A DNA stretch of 64,000 nt from Christiangramia sediminis (GCF_020552705.1 NZ_JAJBZG010000001.1:744001-808000), one strand, 5' to 3'; positions 42,562 through 52,668 are shown, counted from the stretch's first letter. Notes: generated by a model from the sequence alone, not told the origin. Numbers and translations are program-made.

Positions 42562-43161
42562 TTATAGTTCTAAATTCAGGAAGTTCTTTAAAATATGTTC
42601 TCCAGTTTTACTGCTTTTTTCCGGATGAAATTGTACTCCGTAAAAATTATTCCGATGCAAAGCTGTGGAATAATTCACGCCATATTCTGTTCTGGCAATT
42701 TCATCCTTACATTCCGGAACATAATAACTATGAACCAAATAAACATACTCGCCACTTTCAACATTATCGAAAAGGTGTGATTCGAGATTGGTGATCTGGT
42801 TCCAACCAATTTGAGGCACCTTCACGTTGTTTTCAAATCTTTTTACATCAGCATCAAAGATCCCGAGCCCTTTGGTATCAACTTCTTCAGAATGATTACA
42901 CATCAATTGCATACCCAGGCAAATCCCCAAAACCGGCTGGGTAAGGCCTGGAATGATCTTATCCAAACCAGTAGACCGAAGCATTTTCATGGCACTTCCT
43001 GCTTCACCTACCCCGGGAAAGATTACTTTATCTGCACTCCTTATTTCTTCCGCATCGCTACTAAGTCTCGCCTCTAAACCCAGCCTTTTAATGGCAAATT
43101 TGATACTCTGTATATTCCCGGCACCATAATCTATAATTACTATTTTTTGATTTTCTCTCAT
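42562..43161 (-). CDS. hisH: Imidazole glycerol phosphate synthase, glutaminase subunit
   Basis: HisH, 199 residues, is a class I glutamine amidotransferase supplying ammonia to HisF. The start KIVIIDYGAGNIQSIKFAI, the nucleophile region PVLGICLGMQLMCNHSEE (Cys) and the His-Glu pair in YGVQFHPEKSSKTGEHIL form the catalytic triad. It lies between hisB and hisA, away from its partner hisF by one gene, as in many his operons. Confidence 0.97.
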   Translation of the reverse strand: MRENQKIVIIDYGAGNIQSIKFAIKRLGLEARLSSDAEEIRSADKVIFPGVGEAGSAMKMLRSTGLDKIIPGLTQPVLGICLGMQLMCNHSEEVDTKGLGIFDADVKRFENNVKVPQIGWNQITNLESHLFDNVESGEYVYLVHSYYVPECKDEIARTEYGVNYSTALHRNNFYGVQFHPEKSSKTGEHILKNFLNLEL

Positions 43162-43227
43162 AATAAAATTTAAGGAAGTCGTTTCTTTTAAAGGAAACTA
43201 ATTTCTCACTTCTAAATTCTAACTTCT

Positions 43228-44367
43228 TTACAGCATTCCTTTTGTAGATGGTAAAATCATTTTTTCAGCATCTCTTTTTACCGCCATTTTTATAGCTTTT
43301 GCGAAGGCTTTAAAAATAGCTTCGATCTTATGATGCTCATTTTTTCCTTCAGCTTTTATATTTAAATTAGCTTTTGCTCCGTCTGTAAAGGATTTGAAAA
43401 AATGATAAAACATTTCAGTTGGCATTTTACCAATCATTTCGCGATTGAAATCTGCTTCCCAAACCAGCCAGTTCCTTCCACCAAAATCAATTGCCGACTG
43501 AGCCAGACAATCATCCATAGGTAAACAGAATCCATATCTTTCTATTCCAAGCTTATTACCTAATGCTTTACTAAATACTTCACCCAGAGCAATTGCTGTA
43601 TCTTCAATAGTATGATGCTCGTCAACCTCCAGATCTCCTTTTACAAGGATTTTAAGATCCATTTGTCCGTGACGCGCTAATTGATCTAACATATGATCAA
43701 AAAAGGCAATACCGGTGCTTATTTCGCTTTTACCGGTTCCGTCGAGATTCAAATCGATTTCAATATCGGTTTCGTTGGTTTTTCTTTTGATCGAAGCCGT
43801 TCTATCCTGAAGTTTTAGAAATTCATAGATCTCCTTCCAGGATTTGGTTTTAAGGGCGATGTGTTTTTCAACTTCAGATTTATCATTTCCAACTTCATCC
43901 TGAGCAAGATCTTCATGATTATCTATAAAAATACCTTTGCCGCCGAAGTTCAAAGCAAATTCTATATCTGTAAGCCGATCTCCCACCATAAAGGAATTTT
44001 CAAGGTCGTAATCATGATTCCCAATAAATTTCTTCTGAAGTAATCCTGTATTAGGCTTTCTAGTTGGAGCATTTTCTTTAGCAAAAGTTCTGTCTATTAA
44101 AACATCGCTAAACTCCACACCTTCATTTTCGAAAGTCTTTATTATAAAATTCTGAATAGGCCAGAAATCAGTTTCAGGAAAACTATCGGTTCCCAATCCA
44201 TCCTGATTGGTCACCATCACGATCTCGTAATCCAGTTCTTTGGCAATTTTACCCAGATAGGTAAATACCTCAGGATAAAATTCAAGTTTATCTAAACTGT
44301 CTATCTGATAGTCTTCCGGCTCATGAATCAAGGTCCCATCACGATCTACGAATAATACTTTATTCAT
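43228..44367 (-). CDS. hisB: Bifunctional histidinol-phosphatase / imidazoleglycerol-phosphate dehydratase
   Basis: The 379-residue fusion begins with an HAD phosphatase (about 1-165). The nucleophile motif is [14 protein letters not shown] (D-x-D), [14 protein letters not shown] and [14 protein letters not shown] follow, and the family's zinc-loop region lies in between. The C-terminal dehydratase (about 185-379) has [34 protein letters not shown] and [19 protein letters not shown], the His-rich manganese motifs. It performs steps 6 and 8. It overlaps hisC by 8 bases. Confidence 0.97.
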   Translation of the reverse strand: MNKVLFVDRDGTLIHEPEDYQIDSLDKLEFYPEVFTYLGKIAKELDYEIVMVTNQDGLGTDSFPETDFWPIQNFIIKTFENEGVEFSDVLIDRTFAKENAPTRKPNTGLLQKKFIGNHDYDLENSFMVGDRLTDIEFALNFGGKGIFIDNHEDLAQDEVGNDKSEVEKHIALKTKSWKEIYEFLKLQDRTASIKRKTNETDIEIDLNLDGTGKSEISTGIAFFDHMLDQLARHGQMDLKILVKGDLEVDEHHTIEDTAIALGEVFSKALGNKLGIERYGFCLPMDDCLAQSAIDFGGRNWLVWEADFNREMIGKMPTEMFYHFFKSFTDGAKANLNIKAEGKNEHHKIEAIFKAFAKAIKMAVKRDAEKMILPSTKGML

Positions 44368-45412
44368 TATCTAATTCTTTAAATGCTTTGATTAATTGAT
44401 TATTCTCTTCTTTTGTCCCTATTGTAATTCTCAGGCAGTTTTCACATAAGGGCTGATTGCTTCTATTTCTAATTACGATCCCTTTTGCTAATAACTCATC
44501 ATATCTTTCATTCGCATCATCTACCTCCATAAGTAGAAAATTAGCATCAGATTTATAAATTTTAGCAATAAAATTAACCTCAAGTAATTCTTTAGATAAT
44601 GTAAGTCTTTCTTCCAGTAAATCAGCTATTTGAATTTTTATAATTTCTAAGTTTGAAAGACTCTTCAGCGCCTTATCCTGAGTTTGTTGATTTACATTAT
44701 AAGGAGGCTTTATTTTATTTAAAACCGAAATAATTTCTTTGGAAGCATAAAGTGCTCCAAGCCTTATTCCGGCCAAACCAAATGCTTTTGAAAAGGTTTG
44801 AGTTACGATTAGATTCGGAAAATATTCCAGCTTTTTCAACCAGCTCTCCTTTTCAGAAAAATCTATATAAGCTTCATCAATAACTACAAGCCCTTTAAAA
44901 TTATCCAGGATGCTACTCACTTTGTTTTCATCAAATGAATTCCCTGAAGGGTTATTAGGCGAACAAAGAAAGATCATTTTGGTATGAGCGTCTACCTTAT
45001 TTAAAATTGCCGTAACATCCGGCTCAAATTCGTGATCCAGGTAAACCTCTCTATTCTCGATATTATTAATATCGGCAAGCACTTTATACATACCATAAGT
45101 TGGAGGAAGCGTGATCACATTGTCTTTCCCGGGCACACAGAAAGCACGGAAAATAAGATCTAATACTTCATCACTTCCATTCCCTAACAAAATGTTCTTG
45201 GTTGCGACCTCCCGAACATCAGCAAGCTTTTCTTTGACCTTGCATTGCTGTGGATCTGGATACCGATTCAAGCCATTATTATTTGGATTCTCATTGGCAT
45301 CCAAAAAGATCATTTCCTGGCCCTGGGTTGTAAATTCATCCCGGGCTGAAGAATATGGCTTTAACGCAGCCACATTAGCGCGAACCAATTTAGTTAAATC
45401 AAAATCTTTCAT
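44360..45412 (-). CDS. hisC: Histidinol-phosphate aminotransferase
   Basis: HisC, 350 residues, is a class I/II PLP aminotransferase for step 7. The PLP-lysine lies in [19 protein letters not shown], with [31 protein letters not shown] and the substrate-binding [19 protein letters not shown] at the end. The start directly abuts the hisD stop (45413), and the 3' end overlaps hisB, indicating translational coupling across D-C-B. Confidence 0.96.
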   Translation of the reverse strand: MKDFDLTKLVRANVAALKPYSSARDEFTTQGQEMIFLDANENPNNNGLNRYPDPQQCKVKEKLADVREVATKNILLGNGSDEVLDLIFRAFCVPGKDNVITLPPTYGMYKVLADINNIENREVYLDHEFEPDVTAILNKVDAHTKMIFLCSPNNPSGNSFDENKVSSILDNFKGLVVIDEAYIDFSEKESWLKKLEYFPNLIVTQTFSKAFGLAGIRLGALYASKEIISVLNKIKPPYNVNQQTQDKALKSLSNLEIIKIQIADLLEERLTLSKELLEVNFIAKIYKSDANFLLMEVDDANERYDELLAKGIVIRNRSNQPLCENCLRITIGTKEENNQLIKAFKELDNE

Positions 45413-46696
45413 TTATTTTAAATCTTTTAATCGAAGACTTACCGCATTTTTGTGAGCCTGCAATCCTTCAGCTTCCGCCATTAACTCAATTGAGGACCCA
45501 ATTTCTTTAATCCCTTCTTCTGAAATCTTTTGAAAAGTGATCGTCTTCATAAAACTATCCAGGTTCACGCCACTGTATTGCCTGGCATAGCCATTCGTTG
45601 GCAAAGTGTGGTTGGTACCTGAAGCATAATCTCCGGCACTTTCGGGAGTATAATTTCCTATAAATACCGAACCGGCATTTCTTATTCTATCTACAAAGAA
45701 ATCCTCATTTTCAGAACAGATAATAAAATGTTCCGGTGCATATTCATTGATCATTTCAAGGGCCTCATCATTAGAACTGACTAAAATAAGTCTTGAATTT
45801 TCTATAGCTTTATCGGCAATTTCCTTCCTGGGAAGCTCTTTTACCTGAGCTTCGATCTCCTCTGAAACTTTATCTATAAACTTTTCAGAAGTTGAAACCA
45901 TAATCACCTGGCTGTCCGCACCATGTTCTGCCTGACTTAAAAGGTCTGAAGCAACATAGGCTGGATTTGCTGAATCATCGGCAAAAACAAGCAATTCTGA
46001 AGGTCCTGCCGGCATATCTATCGCAACCTGGTATTTGGTAGCAAGTTGCTTGGCCACCGTAACAAATTGATTTCCGGGACCAAATATCTTATAAACCTGT
46101 GGGACATCCTCTGTGCCAAAAGTCATAGCTCCAATCGCCTGGATCCCTCCTATTTTAAAGATCTGGGTTACGCCACATAATTCAGCAGCATAGAGAATTG
46201 CCGGATTCACATTTCCTTCTTTGTCTGGAGGTGTGCATAAAACGATTTCTTCGCAACCGGCAAGGTTCGCGGGAATGGCAAGCATCAAAATTGAAGAAAA
46301 TAATGGCGCTGTTCCTCCGGGAATATAAAGCCCAACTTTCTGGATAGCTTTCTTTTCCTGCCAGCAACTAACACCATTGGTAGTTTCAACACTTACCCTC
46401 TCTGTTTTCTGCGCAGAATGAAATTTTTCAATATTAGACTTGGCAAGTTTAATCGCAGTTTTCAACTCCTCTGATATCTCTTTTTCCGCCTTCTGAACTT
46501 CAGTTGGAGAAACTCTTAGTTCGTCTAATTTAATTCCATCGAAAAGCTCTGTATATTTTGCAACTGCAGCGTTCCCCTTTGCTTTTATCTCATCGAAGAT
46601 CTGGTTCACGGTTTGCTCAATATCAGCAACAGTTTGCGTAGGTCTCTTCAGGATCTCCGGCCAGTCTGCTTTGGTTGGATTCAAAATCTTATTCAT
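45413..46696 (-). CDS. hisD: Histidinol dehydrogenase
   Basis: HisD, 427 residues, oxidises L-histidinol to L-histidine in two NAD-dependent steps, the last of the pathway. Visible features are VGLYIPGGTAPLFSSILML, the NAD/zinc region AIDMPAGPSELLVFADDSA, the zinc-ligand site LLSQAEHGADSQVIMVS, EYAPEHFIICSEN and GDYASGTNHTLPTNGYAR. The length is standard. It lies between hisG and hisC. Confidence 0.97.
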   Translation of the reverse strand: MNKILNPTKADWPEILKRPTQTVADIEQTVNQIFDEIKAKGNAAVAKYTELFDGIKLDELRVSPTEVQKAEKEISEELKTAIKLAKSNIEKFHSAQKTERVSVETTNGVSCWQEKKAIQKVGLYIPGGTAPLFSSILMLAIPANLAGCEEIVLCTPPDKEGNVNPAILYAAELCGVTQIFKIGGIQAIGAMTFGTEDVPQVYKIFGPGNQFVTVAKQLATKYQVAIDMPAGPSELLVFADDSANPAYVASDLLSQAEHGADSQVIMVSTSEKFIDKVSEEIEAQVKELPRKEIADKAIENSRLILVSSNDEALEMINEYAPEHFIICSENEDFFVDRIRNAGSVFIGNYTPESAGDYASGTNHTLPTNGYARQYSGVNLDSFMKTITFQKISEEGIKEIGSSIELMAEAEGLQAHKNAVSLRLKDLK

Positions 46697-46718
46697 AATT
46701 TAAATTTTCAGCAGTTTA

Positions 46719-47582
46719 TTAAATCACCATTTTTTCAATTGGAGCGACAAGAATCCCTTCTGCTCCAAAGTCTCTAAGTTGATCCAGAACTTCCCAGAAA
46801 CGCTCTTCATTTATGACTGTATGCACAGAACTCCAGCCTTCTTCTGCTAAAGGTAAGACCGTGGGACTTCTCATTCCCGGTAACAACTTTATCACATCTT
46901 CAAGTTTTTCGTTAGGAACATTCATTAAAATATACTTGGAAGTCCTCGCATTCAATACAGATTTCATTCTGAATTGCAGCTTCTCAAGAATTTTCTTTCT
47001 CTCTTCGGAAATTTGTGGAGAGATTGCCAGAACAGCTTCACTTTTCAGCATAACTTCCACTTCCTTTAAGCCATTTTTGAAAAGAGTGCTACCGCTGGAT
47101 ACAATATCGCAAATTGCATCTGCAAGACCAATATTTGGCGCGATCTCTACCGAACCATTAATGATATGTAGTTCTGCAGAAATACCTTTCTCCTTTAAAA
47201 AATCGTTTACCGTGTTAGGATATGAAGTGGCAATCTTTAGCCCGTCCAGGTCCTTTATTCCGGTGTAATTAAAAGATTTGGGAACTGCCAGGGAAACCCG
47301 ACATTTTGAGAATCCAAGTTTCTCGCCTCTAATTATATCCTGTCCCTTTTCAATTAATACGTTTTCTCCAATGATAGCAACATCTACCACCCCATCTCTT
47401 AGATATTGAGGAATATCCCCGTTTCGAAGATACATGACTTCCAGGGGGAAATTTCGGGAGGAAGCCTTTAACTGTTCTTTTCCATTATCTATTGATATAC
47501 CGGCATCTTTTAAAATTCCAATGGAATCCTCAAAAAGACGACCTGATTTTTGAACCGCAATTCTTAATTTTTCTTTACTCAT
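46719..47582 (-). CDS. hisG: ATP phosphoribosyltransferase (long HisG form)
   Basis: HisG catalyses the first, feedback-inhibited step from ATP and PRPP. The 287-residue length is the long form with a C-terminal ACT-like regulatory domain (about 210-287, LMNVPNEKLEDVIKLLPGMR and ILVAPIEKMVI), so allosteric inhibition by histidine is expected. The catalytic part has LRIAVQKSGRLFEDSI, DVAIIGENVLIEKG, ATSYPNTVNDFLKEKG and DAICDIVSSGSTLFKNGL (PRPP loop). It is the first structural gene and is preceded by an attenuator and a His-rich leader peptide. Confidence 0.97.
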   Translation of the reverse strand: MSKEKLRIAVQKSGRLFEDSIGILKDAGISIDNGKEQLKASSRNFPLEVMYLRNGDIPQYLRDGVVDVAIIGENVLIEKGQDIIRGEKLGFSKCRVSLAVPKSFNYTGIKDLDGLKIATSYPNTVNDFLKEKGISAELHIINGSVEIAPNIGLADAICDIVSSGSTLFKNGLKEVEVMLKSEAVLAISPQISEERKKILEKLQFRMKSVLNARTSKYILMNVPNEKLEDVIKLLPGMRSPTVLPLAEEGWSSVHTVINEERFWEVLDQLRDFGAEGILVAPIEKMVI

Positions 47583-47604
47583 AATATTTGTTGGCGATTA
47601 GAAA

Positions 47605-47634
47605 TAAAAAACCCGTTTGATTACTCAAACGGGT
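47605..47634 (-). terminator. Attenuator terminator of the his operon
   Basis: On the minus strand ACCCGTTTGA-GTAA-TCAAACGGGT forms a 10-bp GC-capped stem with a 4-base loop, followed by TTTTTTATTTC. It lies between the leader peptide and hisG, 22 bases before the hisG start. The placement is that of the terminator in amino-acid operon attenuation. Confidence 0.9.
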
Positions 47635-47662
47635 CATGATATTTAGTTATAGTTACAACATA

Positions 47663-47725
47663 TCACATACACCTCGCCTGAGCGTGGGTAGAAAAATGAT
47701 GATGATGTACTGTATATTTTTTCAT
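47663..47725 (-). CDS. hisL: his operon leader peptide (four consecutive His codons)
   Basis: The minus strand from 47725 reads MKKYTVHHHHFSTHAQARCM and stop: 20 residues with five His, four of them adjacent (CAT CAT CAT CAT). It lies upstream of the terminator hairpin and hisG. Ribosome stalling at the His codons when charged tRNA-His is scarce would favour an antiterminator. A second hairpin overlaps the end of the peptide (CACGCTCAGGCGAGGTG). The peptide is too short for homology, but the His run plus terminator is diagnostic. Confidence 0.9.
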   Translation of the reverse strand: MKKYTVHHHHFSTHAQARCM

Positions 47726-47733
47726 TGTGAGTT

Positions 47734-47741
47734 CAAATCTA
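47734..47741 (-). promoter_or_regulatory. Probable -7 box of the his operon promoter
   Basis: TAGATTTG on the minus strand fits TAnnTTTG and ends 8 bases before the leader peptide ATG. The -33 element is weak (TTTT at 18 bases). If correct, the leader transcript starts almost at the peptide start codon. Confidence 0.5.
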
Positions 47742-47792
47742 ATTAAAAATTTCAGAAATAAAACCTGAAATTTATTTTTTAAGATTTGTTTA

Positions 47793-48608
47793 TTAGTTGT
47801 TACCTAAAATAAGAGGCATGCCGTCATCACCAGAACCAATAACCACTACCTTCGCATTGGGAGATTTAGCCAGTTCCACGGTGGCCTGAATACCTTTTTC
47901 TTTTAAAACTTTATCGGTCAAAGATTCACTAAGAATACGGTTAGCCGTTGCCTTACCTTCAGCATCGATACGCTGACGTTCTGCTTCCTGCTCAGCTTTG
48001 GTCAATCTAAATTCATATTCCAGAGATTCCTGTTCCTGTCTAAGCTTTCTTTCAATCGCATCTTTAATAGTTGAAGGCAAAGAAACATCTCTAACCAAAA
48101 CTTCATTTACCTGAACGTATTGTTCCTCCAGTAAAAGATTGGTTTCATCAAAAATCTCCTTTTGAATGGCTTCTCGTTTACTTGCGTAAAGCTGTTCAGG
48201 ATTATACCTCCCTACCACTGCTCTTGTTGCTGAACGAATCGCCGGCTGTAGCAAACGCTGAATATAAGCCTCTCCTTTCTCCTGGTGAAGTTTTCCCAAA
48301 ACTTCATATTCTGGTTGAAACCAAACTGAAGCATCTAAAGATATTTCTAATCCATTTGAAGAAAGAACGGTCATTTCTTCATCCAGAGACTGTTGACGTA
48401 CTTCATAAACGAATACTTTGTTCCAGGGAGCTACAAAATGAAAACCTTCAGATAAGGGCGGTTGATCTGTCACCACACCTCCCCCAAAAGTTTTGTATAA
48501 AACTCCGGCTTCACCTGAGTCTATTGTAACAGTAGATTTAGCTATAAAAATTATTAAAACGACAATACCAATAAAAAGAGGCACTGCGATCTTGGGTAAT
48601 CTTTCCAT
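47793..48608 (-). CDS. Prohibitin-like SPFH-domain membrane protein
   Basis: The 271-residue protein has one N-terminal membrane span (about 8-26) and then an SPFH/band-7 domain: VTIDSGEAGVLYKTFGGGV, GFHFVAPWNKVFVYEVRQQ, DASVWFQPEYEVLGKLHQE and ATRAVVGRYNPEQLYASKRE. A helical coiled coil (EFRLTKAEQEAERQRIDAEG) ends the domain. Prohibitin-like proteins form rings in the membrane and often govern protease or membrane-domain functions. It sits 15 bases after the VWA-protein gene on the same strand, so the two may be co-expressed. Confidence 0.93.
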   Translation of the reverse strand: MERLPKIAVPLFIGIVVLIIFIAKSTVTIDSGEAGVLYKTFGGGVVTDQPPLSEGFHFVAPWNKVFVYEVRQQSLDEEMTVLSSNGLEISLDASVWFQPEYEVLGKLHQEKGEAYIQRLLQPAIRSATRAVVGRYNPEQLYASKREAIQKEIFDETNLLLEEQYVQVNEVLVRDVSLPSTIKDAIERKLRQEQESLEYEFRLTKAEQEAERQRIDAEGKATANRILSESLTDKVLKEKGIQATVELAKSPNAKVVVIGSGDDGMPLILGNN

Positions 48609-48623
48609 ATATAAAATTGAAAT

Positions 48624-50657
48624 TTAAATTAGTCCTAAATATTTTCGGTAAAACCATTCAGCGGCAAGTACAATTACGAGTATAAACAACAGGTAATACC
48701 AGTCTATCAAAGGTAGGCTTTTTTGACGGCTTTTTTGAACAGGTTTGAACTTATCCTTAGATAATAAGGCATTTATAACTTCCTCCAGTTGATCTGGATA
48801 GGAAACTGCTGTTTGATTATTCGCTGCAAACGACTTCATCGCGGATAAATTAGCAGAAACGAATTGCTGTTCTGAATTATAATCGATCACTTCAAAACTA
48901 CCAGATTCAGAAAGATTTTTATCAGCTACGTAAACATTAAAAAAATATTCTCCCGGTGGCAGATCCCCTGCATCTAACTCGTAAAAGTTATTTTTCAAAA
49001 TAAGATCTGAAGTAAAAGAATCTTCATTTTCTTTATTTTCTACTTTAATCTTAAGGTTTACACCAGAGTCAAACTGGTAGTTTTCATCGAAATACTGTGC
49101 AGATATCAATACATTTTGATTGGCATAATAGAAGTTTTCAACCTCTACAGTTAATCTTTGTTTTAAACTATTTTTAGCCAGATTCTGAATAAGCTTTCCG
49201 AAAAAGTCGTCAAATTCCTGAAATGAATTATTATCCAGATAGGATTTTGCCCTCCATCTCCAAATATTCTCGCCGAATAGAAATCCTGATTTTGGTGAAT
49301 TTTGACTTACAGCCATCAAAGGATCTGTCGTTTCAACCCCTTCAATTTCCTGATACAACATTATGTTGAATTTATTTTCATCATAATCTAATGTTCCAAA
49401 CTTATCCTGCAAGGGTGGAAAATCATCAAATCCAATATCCTCAAATTGAAATGCACTAAAGGTATTATTGTAAACCGGGAAAAATTCCTGGGGCTGGTTT
49501 ACGGAGCTTCTGGTATAACCTAAACCAAGATCATTCAAATAATTCCAGTCGGTTTTACTTCCTGTGATCAATAGATAGTTATGGTCATTTTCTAAAATTT
49601 CAGAAATATATTTATTAAAGCTTCTGTTTATCTGATAAATTATAATTAATTGATATTCTGATATTTGTAAATTTTTATCATTCACATATTTTATATCTAC
49701 AGTTCTTTGCTGATTACTTTCTATAGACTTCTGAAGTGCGCCCAGGTCGGGATGAGAAATATCTGATAATACCAATACTGAAGTTCTTTCGTCTATGACT
49801 TCAACCGCGAAATTTTGTTTATTATTAAGTTTATTCTTTTCATTTTCTAAAGCTTCTATTTCAAAAGTATAGGTTTTAACCCCCAGTGAATTTGCTGGAA
49901 GATCGGTTCTAACAATTTGAGATTTTACCTCCTTTGAGAATTCGATATTTTGAGTATAGAGGATAGCATCTCCCGACTTGATCTTTACAGTGGCCTGAAT
50001 ATTCTCATCTCCGCTGTAATTTAAAAAAGCTTCTACCGGAAATCGGTTGTTTAGAAAAGCATACCGGTTAGCGTTGATCCTTTCAATACTCAAATCTTTA
50101 TAAGTAGCGGTATCACCAATAATTACTGGAAAGATCGAGATATTCTGCTTATTTTTAAAATAACGGTAATCTCTTCCCAGACTCTGATTCCCATCTGTAA
50201 TAAGAACGATTGCTGATTGTCGTCCTGAATAAATATTTTCAGTTTCAGAGAGTGCAGAAAAAATATCGGTTTGGGTGGCCGAAAAATCAAGGCTATCACT
50301 GATATTCAATTTTTCACCAAAATTCAGCCTGCTAACCTGAAAATTCTCTTTGAGCTTATCATTTTCGGCTAGCCTATTGGATATACTTAAAAGATTCTCC
50401 TGTTCATCCAGATAAGAAACCGATTGTGAATTATCTGAAAGAATAACAAGTTCAGGCTTTTCAAGCTCATATGTCGTAGAAATGATCTTCGGGTTTATAA
50501 GTAAAAGTAAAACGAGAAACACGGCCAAGGTTCTCATTCCAAAGAAAATATAATCTTTCCCTGATAAATTCTTTTTTCGGAATAAATACTGAAAAAAAGC
50601 AAACCCCAGCGCTACCAAAAGTGCCAGGGTTATATATAAAATCGTGCTTAATGCCAT
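48624..50657 (-). CDS. VWA-domain membrane protein
   Basis: The 677-residue protein has two N-terminal membrane spans (about 3-26 and 38-58), a von Willebrand A-like domain and a last C-terminal span (LPLIDWYYLLFILVIVLAA). The VWA domain has metal-site LVILSDNSQSVSYL (D-x-S-x-S) and AIVLITDGNQSLGRDY. The middle (about 300-620) is an extracellular, beta-rich part. This layout is common in Bacteroidota proteins encoded near Bat (aerotolerance) or SPFH genes. No BatA/BatB neighbours are present. The role in the envelope is unknown. Confidence 0.8.
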   Translation of the reverse strand: MALSTILYITLALLVALGFAFFQYLFRKKNLSGKDYIFFGMRTLAVFLVLLLLINPKIISTTYELEKPELVILSDNSQSVSYLDEQENLLSISNRLAENDKLKENFQVSRLNFGEKLNISDSLDFSATQTDIFSALSETENIYSGRQSAIVLITDGNQSLGRDYRYFKNKQNISIFPVIIGDTATYKDLSIERINANRYAFLNNRFPVEAFLNYSGDENIQATVKIKSGDAILYTQNIEFSKEVKSQIVRTDLPANSLGVKTYTFEIEALENEKNKLNNKQNFAVEVIDERTSVLVLSDISHPDLGALQKSIESNQQRTVDIKYVNDKNLQISEYQLIIIYQINRSFNKYISEILENDHNYLLITGSKTDWNYLNDLGLGYTRSSVNQPQEFFPVYNNTFSAFQFEDIGFDDFPPLQDKFGTLDYDENKFNIMLYQEIEGVETTDPLMAVSQNSPKSGFLFGENIWRWRAKSYLDNNSFQEFDDFFGKLIQNLAKNSLKQRLTVEVENFYYANQNVLISAQYFDENYQFDSGVNLKIKVENKENEDSFTSDLILKNNFYELDAGDLPPGEYFFNVYVADKNLSESGSFEVIDYNSEQQFVSANLSAMKSFAANNQTAVSYPDQLEEVINALLSKDKFKPVQKSRQKSLPLIDWYYLLFILVIVLAAEWFYRKYLGLI

Positions 50658-50752
50658 TAAAGTTTGAAGTTATCAGCTTAAAGTTCTAAGTTAATCAAAA
50701 TCATTACGTAATGACAAATTCTTTAAAAGTAGCCTAAACACAAATCTTGATT

Positions 50753-51499
50753 CTAGGTATGCATTCCCCCATCGACATGAATCACCTGCCCGGTAACATA
50801 AGCGCTAAGATCACTACCAAGATAGACACAGGCATTGGCGATATCTTCCGGCTTCCCTCCTCTTTTCAATGGAATCGCATCTCTCCAGCCCTGCACGGTC
50901 TTCTCGTCAAGTTTCTCGGTCATTTCAGTTTCAATAAAGCCCGGAGCAATTACATTGGTCCTGATATTTCGGGAACCTAATTCCTGAGCCATAGACTTGG
51001 AAAAACCAATAATTCCGGCCTTGGAAGCAGCATAATTTGCCTGTCCCGCGTTTCCGGTAACACCTACAACAGAACTCATGTTAATAATACTTCCGCTACG
51101 CTGTTTCAACATGGTACGCTGAACGGCTTTGGTCATATTAAATATAGATTTAAGGTTTACTTCAATAACCTTGTCAAAATCTTCCTCGCTCATTCGCATT
51201 AAGAGATTATCCTTGGTGATACCTGCATTATTAACTACAATATCAATAGAACCGAAATCTTCCACTACGCTATCTATCAATTCCTGAGCTTCTTTAAAAC
51301 TCGCGGCATTAGACTGGTAAGCCTTTGCCTTAACCCCTAAAGATTCCAAATCCTTAGCAAGTTCTTCAGCAGATTGAGAAGATGAATTATACGTAAAAGC
51401 AACATTAGCTCCATGTTGAGCGAAAACCTCGGCGATACCTTTTCCAATTCCGCGGCTACCACCAGTAATTATAGCATTTTTTCCTTCTAATAATTTCAT
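50753..51499 (-). CDS. fabG: 3-oxoacyl-[acyl-carrier-protein] reductase
   Basis: FabG, 248 residues, reduces 3-ketoacyl-ACP with NADPH in fatty-acid elongation. It has the classical SDR features: TGGSRGIGKGIAEVFAQHG (TGxxxGIG), NNAGITKDNLLMRM, the catalytic Ser in INMSSVVGVTGNAGQ, YAASKAGIIGFSKSMAQE (Y-x-x-x-K) and the C-terminal YVTGQVIHVDGGMHT, which is typical of FabG. It stands apart from other fab genes here. Confidence 0.95.
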   Translation of the reverse strand: MKLLEGKNAIITGGSRGIGKGIAEVFAQHGANVAFTYNSSSQSAEELAKDLESLGVKAKAYQSNAASFKEAQELIDSVVEDFGSIDIVVNNAGITKDNLLMRMSEEDFDKVIEVNLKSIFNMTKAVQRTMLKQRSGSIINMSSVVGVTGNAGQANYAASKAGIIGFSKSMAQELGSRNIRTNVIAPGFIETEMTEKLDEKTVQGWRDAIPLKRGGKPEDIANACVYLGSDLSAYVTGQVIHVDGGMHT

Positions 51500-51763
51500 C
51501 TGTTTTTATTTATATGTTTTTGATCGGTCAGATGCAATTCGCCAAAAGTGATATCGATTTATATCGAAATTTCATTATGGCTCATTTCATATTAAATGAT
51601 CTTGGTTAATTGACTTTCCAAATATAATAAAACCTTAAGGGCATTAAATAAAAATTTCCTGATCTTATTTGATCAAATTGCGCTATATCTTAGATTCTGG
51701 TATAGTTAAAATTGTTTAACTTTAGAAAGCTTCACTTTATACTTAAGTTTTTTAAGATCAAGA

Positions 51764-52627
51764 ATGAAAAATAAGAACAACATATATTATTTTTCTAGCC
51801 TCTTACTATTCGTATTTATAATAAGTACCTGGAATCCTTTTCAGCCTGGAATAAATTCTACTGATTTATACAAAAATGAAGACACCATACTCGTCGCAGC
51901 TCACCGTGGCTCCCATTCTTCTTATCCTGAAAATTCTATTGCTGCCATACAAGAAAGTATTAGGAATGAGATCGATATTGTAGAAATAGACATTCGGCAA
52001 ACCAAAGACGGAAAATTAGTTCTCCTGCACGATCATCATTTAGATAGAACTACAAATATGAAAGGCCTGTTATCAGATCATACCCTGGCAGATATAAAAA
52101 AAGGCTATTTACTTTTTAAAGAAAAACCTACTAAAGAAAAGATCCCGGCTTTAGAAGAAGTACTAAGCCTTGCCAGAAATAAAATTATTCTTAATCTGGA
52201 TTTTAAAATTGATGAGCTGGAAACCTTGAAAATTGCAGCTGATCTTATAACTGAATTTGAAATGGAAAATTCAGTTATAATCACTATAAATGACATAAAA
52301 CTGATTGAAGCCTTATATGATTATAATCCCACGATAAGAATTATGCCAGTTGCCTACACTACAAAAAAGATTAAACAGGTATTTAAATATGATTTTATAG
52401 ATGTTGTACAGGTTTATCACAGGGCTTACCCAAAATCTATCATTAATACGTTTGAAGAAAAGAAAATTTCAATCTGGGTGAATTCAATAAAAAAGTATGA
52501 TAAAATCCAGGAAAAAGGTCAACCGGGCTTCGACCGTTTACTTCAAATAAAGAAGGTTGATATTATTCAAACAAATCATCCTGAAGACTTACTCTTATTT
52601 CTTCGGGAAAAAGGATTACATCCCTGA
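51764..52627 (+). CDS. Glycerophosphodiester phosphodiesterase family protein
   Basis: The 287-residue protein has an N-terminal hydrophobic anchor or signal (about 8-22). A GDPD TIM barrel follows: VAAHRGSHSSYPENSIAAIQ (H-R-x2-PEN), IVEIDIRQTKDGKLVLLHD with the Glu/Asp metal ligands, DRTTNMKG and the final WVNSIKKYD. These enzymes hydrolyse glycerophosphodiesters to glycerol-3-phosphate and an alcohol. The signal indicates action outside the cytoplasm or at the membrane, probably in phospholipid-headgroup salvage. Confidence 0.92.
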   Translation: MKNKNNIYYFSSLLLFVFIISTWNPFQPGINSTDLYKNEDTILVAAHRGSHSSYPENSIAAIQESIRNEIDIVEIDIRQTKDGKLVLLHDHHLDRTTNMKGLLSDHTLADIKKGYLLFKEKPTKEKIPALEEVLSLARNKIILNLDFKIDELETLKIAADLITEFEMENSVIITINDIKLIEALYDYNPTIRIMPVAYTTKKIKQVFKYDFIDVVQVYHRAYPKSIINTFEEKKISIWVNSIKKYDKIQEKGQPGFDRLLQIKKVDIIQTNHPEDLLLFLREKGLHP

Positions 52628-52642
52628 AATATTAAAAATAAA

Positions 52643-52668
52643 AATCCCTCTTTATTAAAAGAGGGATT
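52643..52668. terminator. Bidirectional terminator between the GDPD gene and sucD
   Basis: AATCCCTCTTT and AAAGAGGGATT are perfect 11-bp complements around ATTA, placed between convergent genes with A-rich and T-rich flanks. It should work in both directions. Confidence 0.85.

Noticed and set aside
42811-43077. Plus-strand frame inside hisH
   Set aside because: Shadow of hisH; other his-operon antisense frames (43861-44043, 45111-45455, 46813-47268) were dropped for the same reason.
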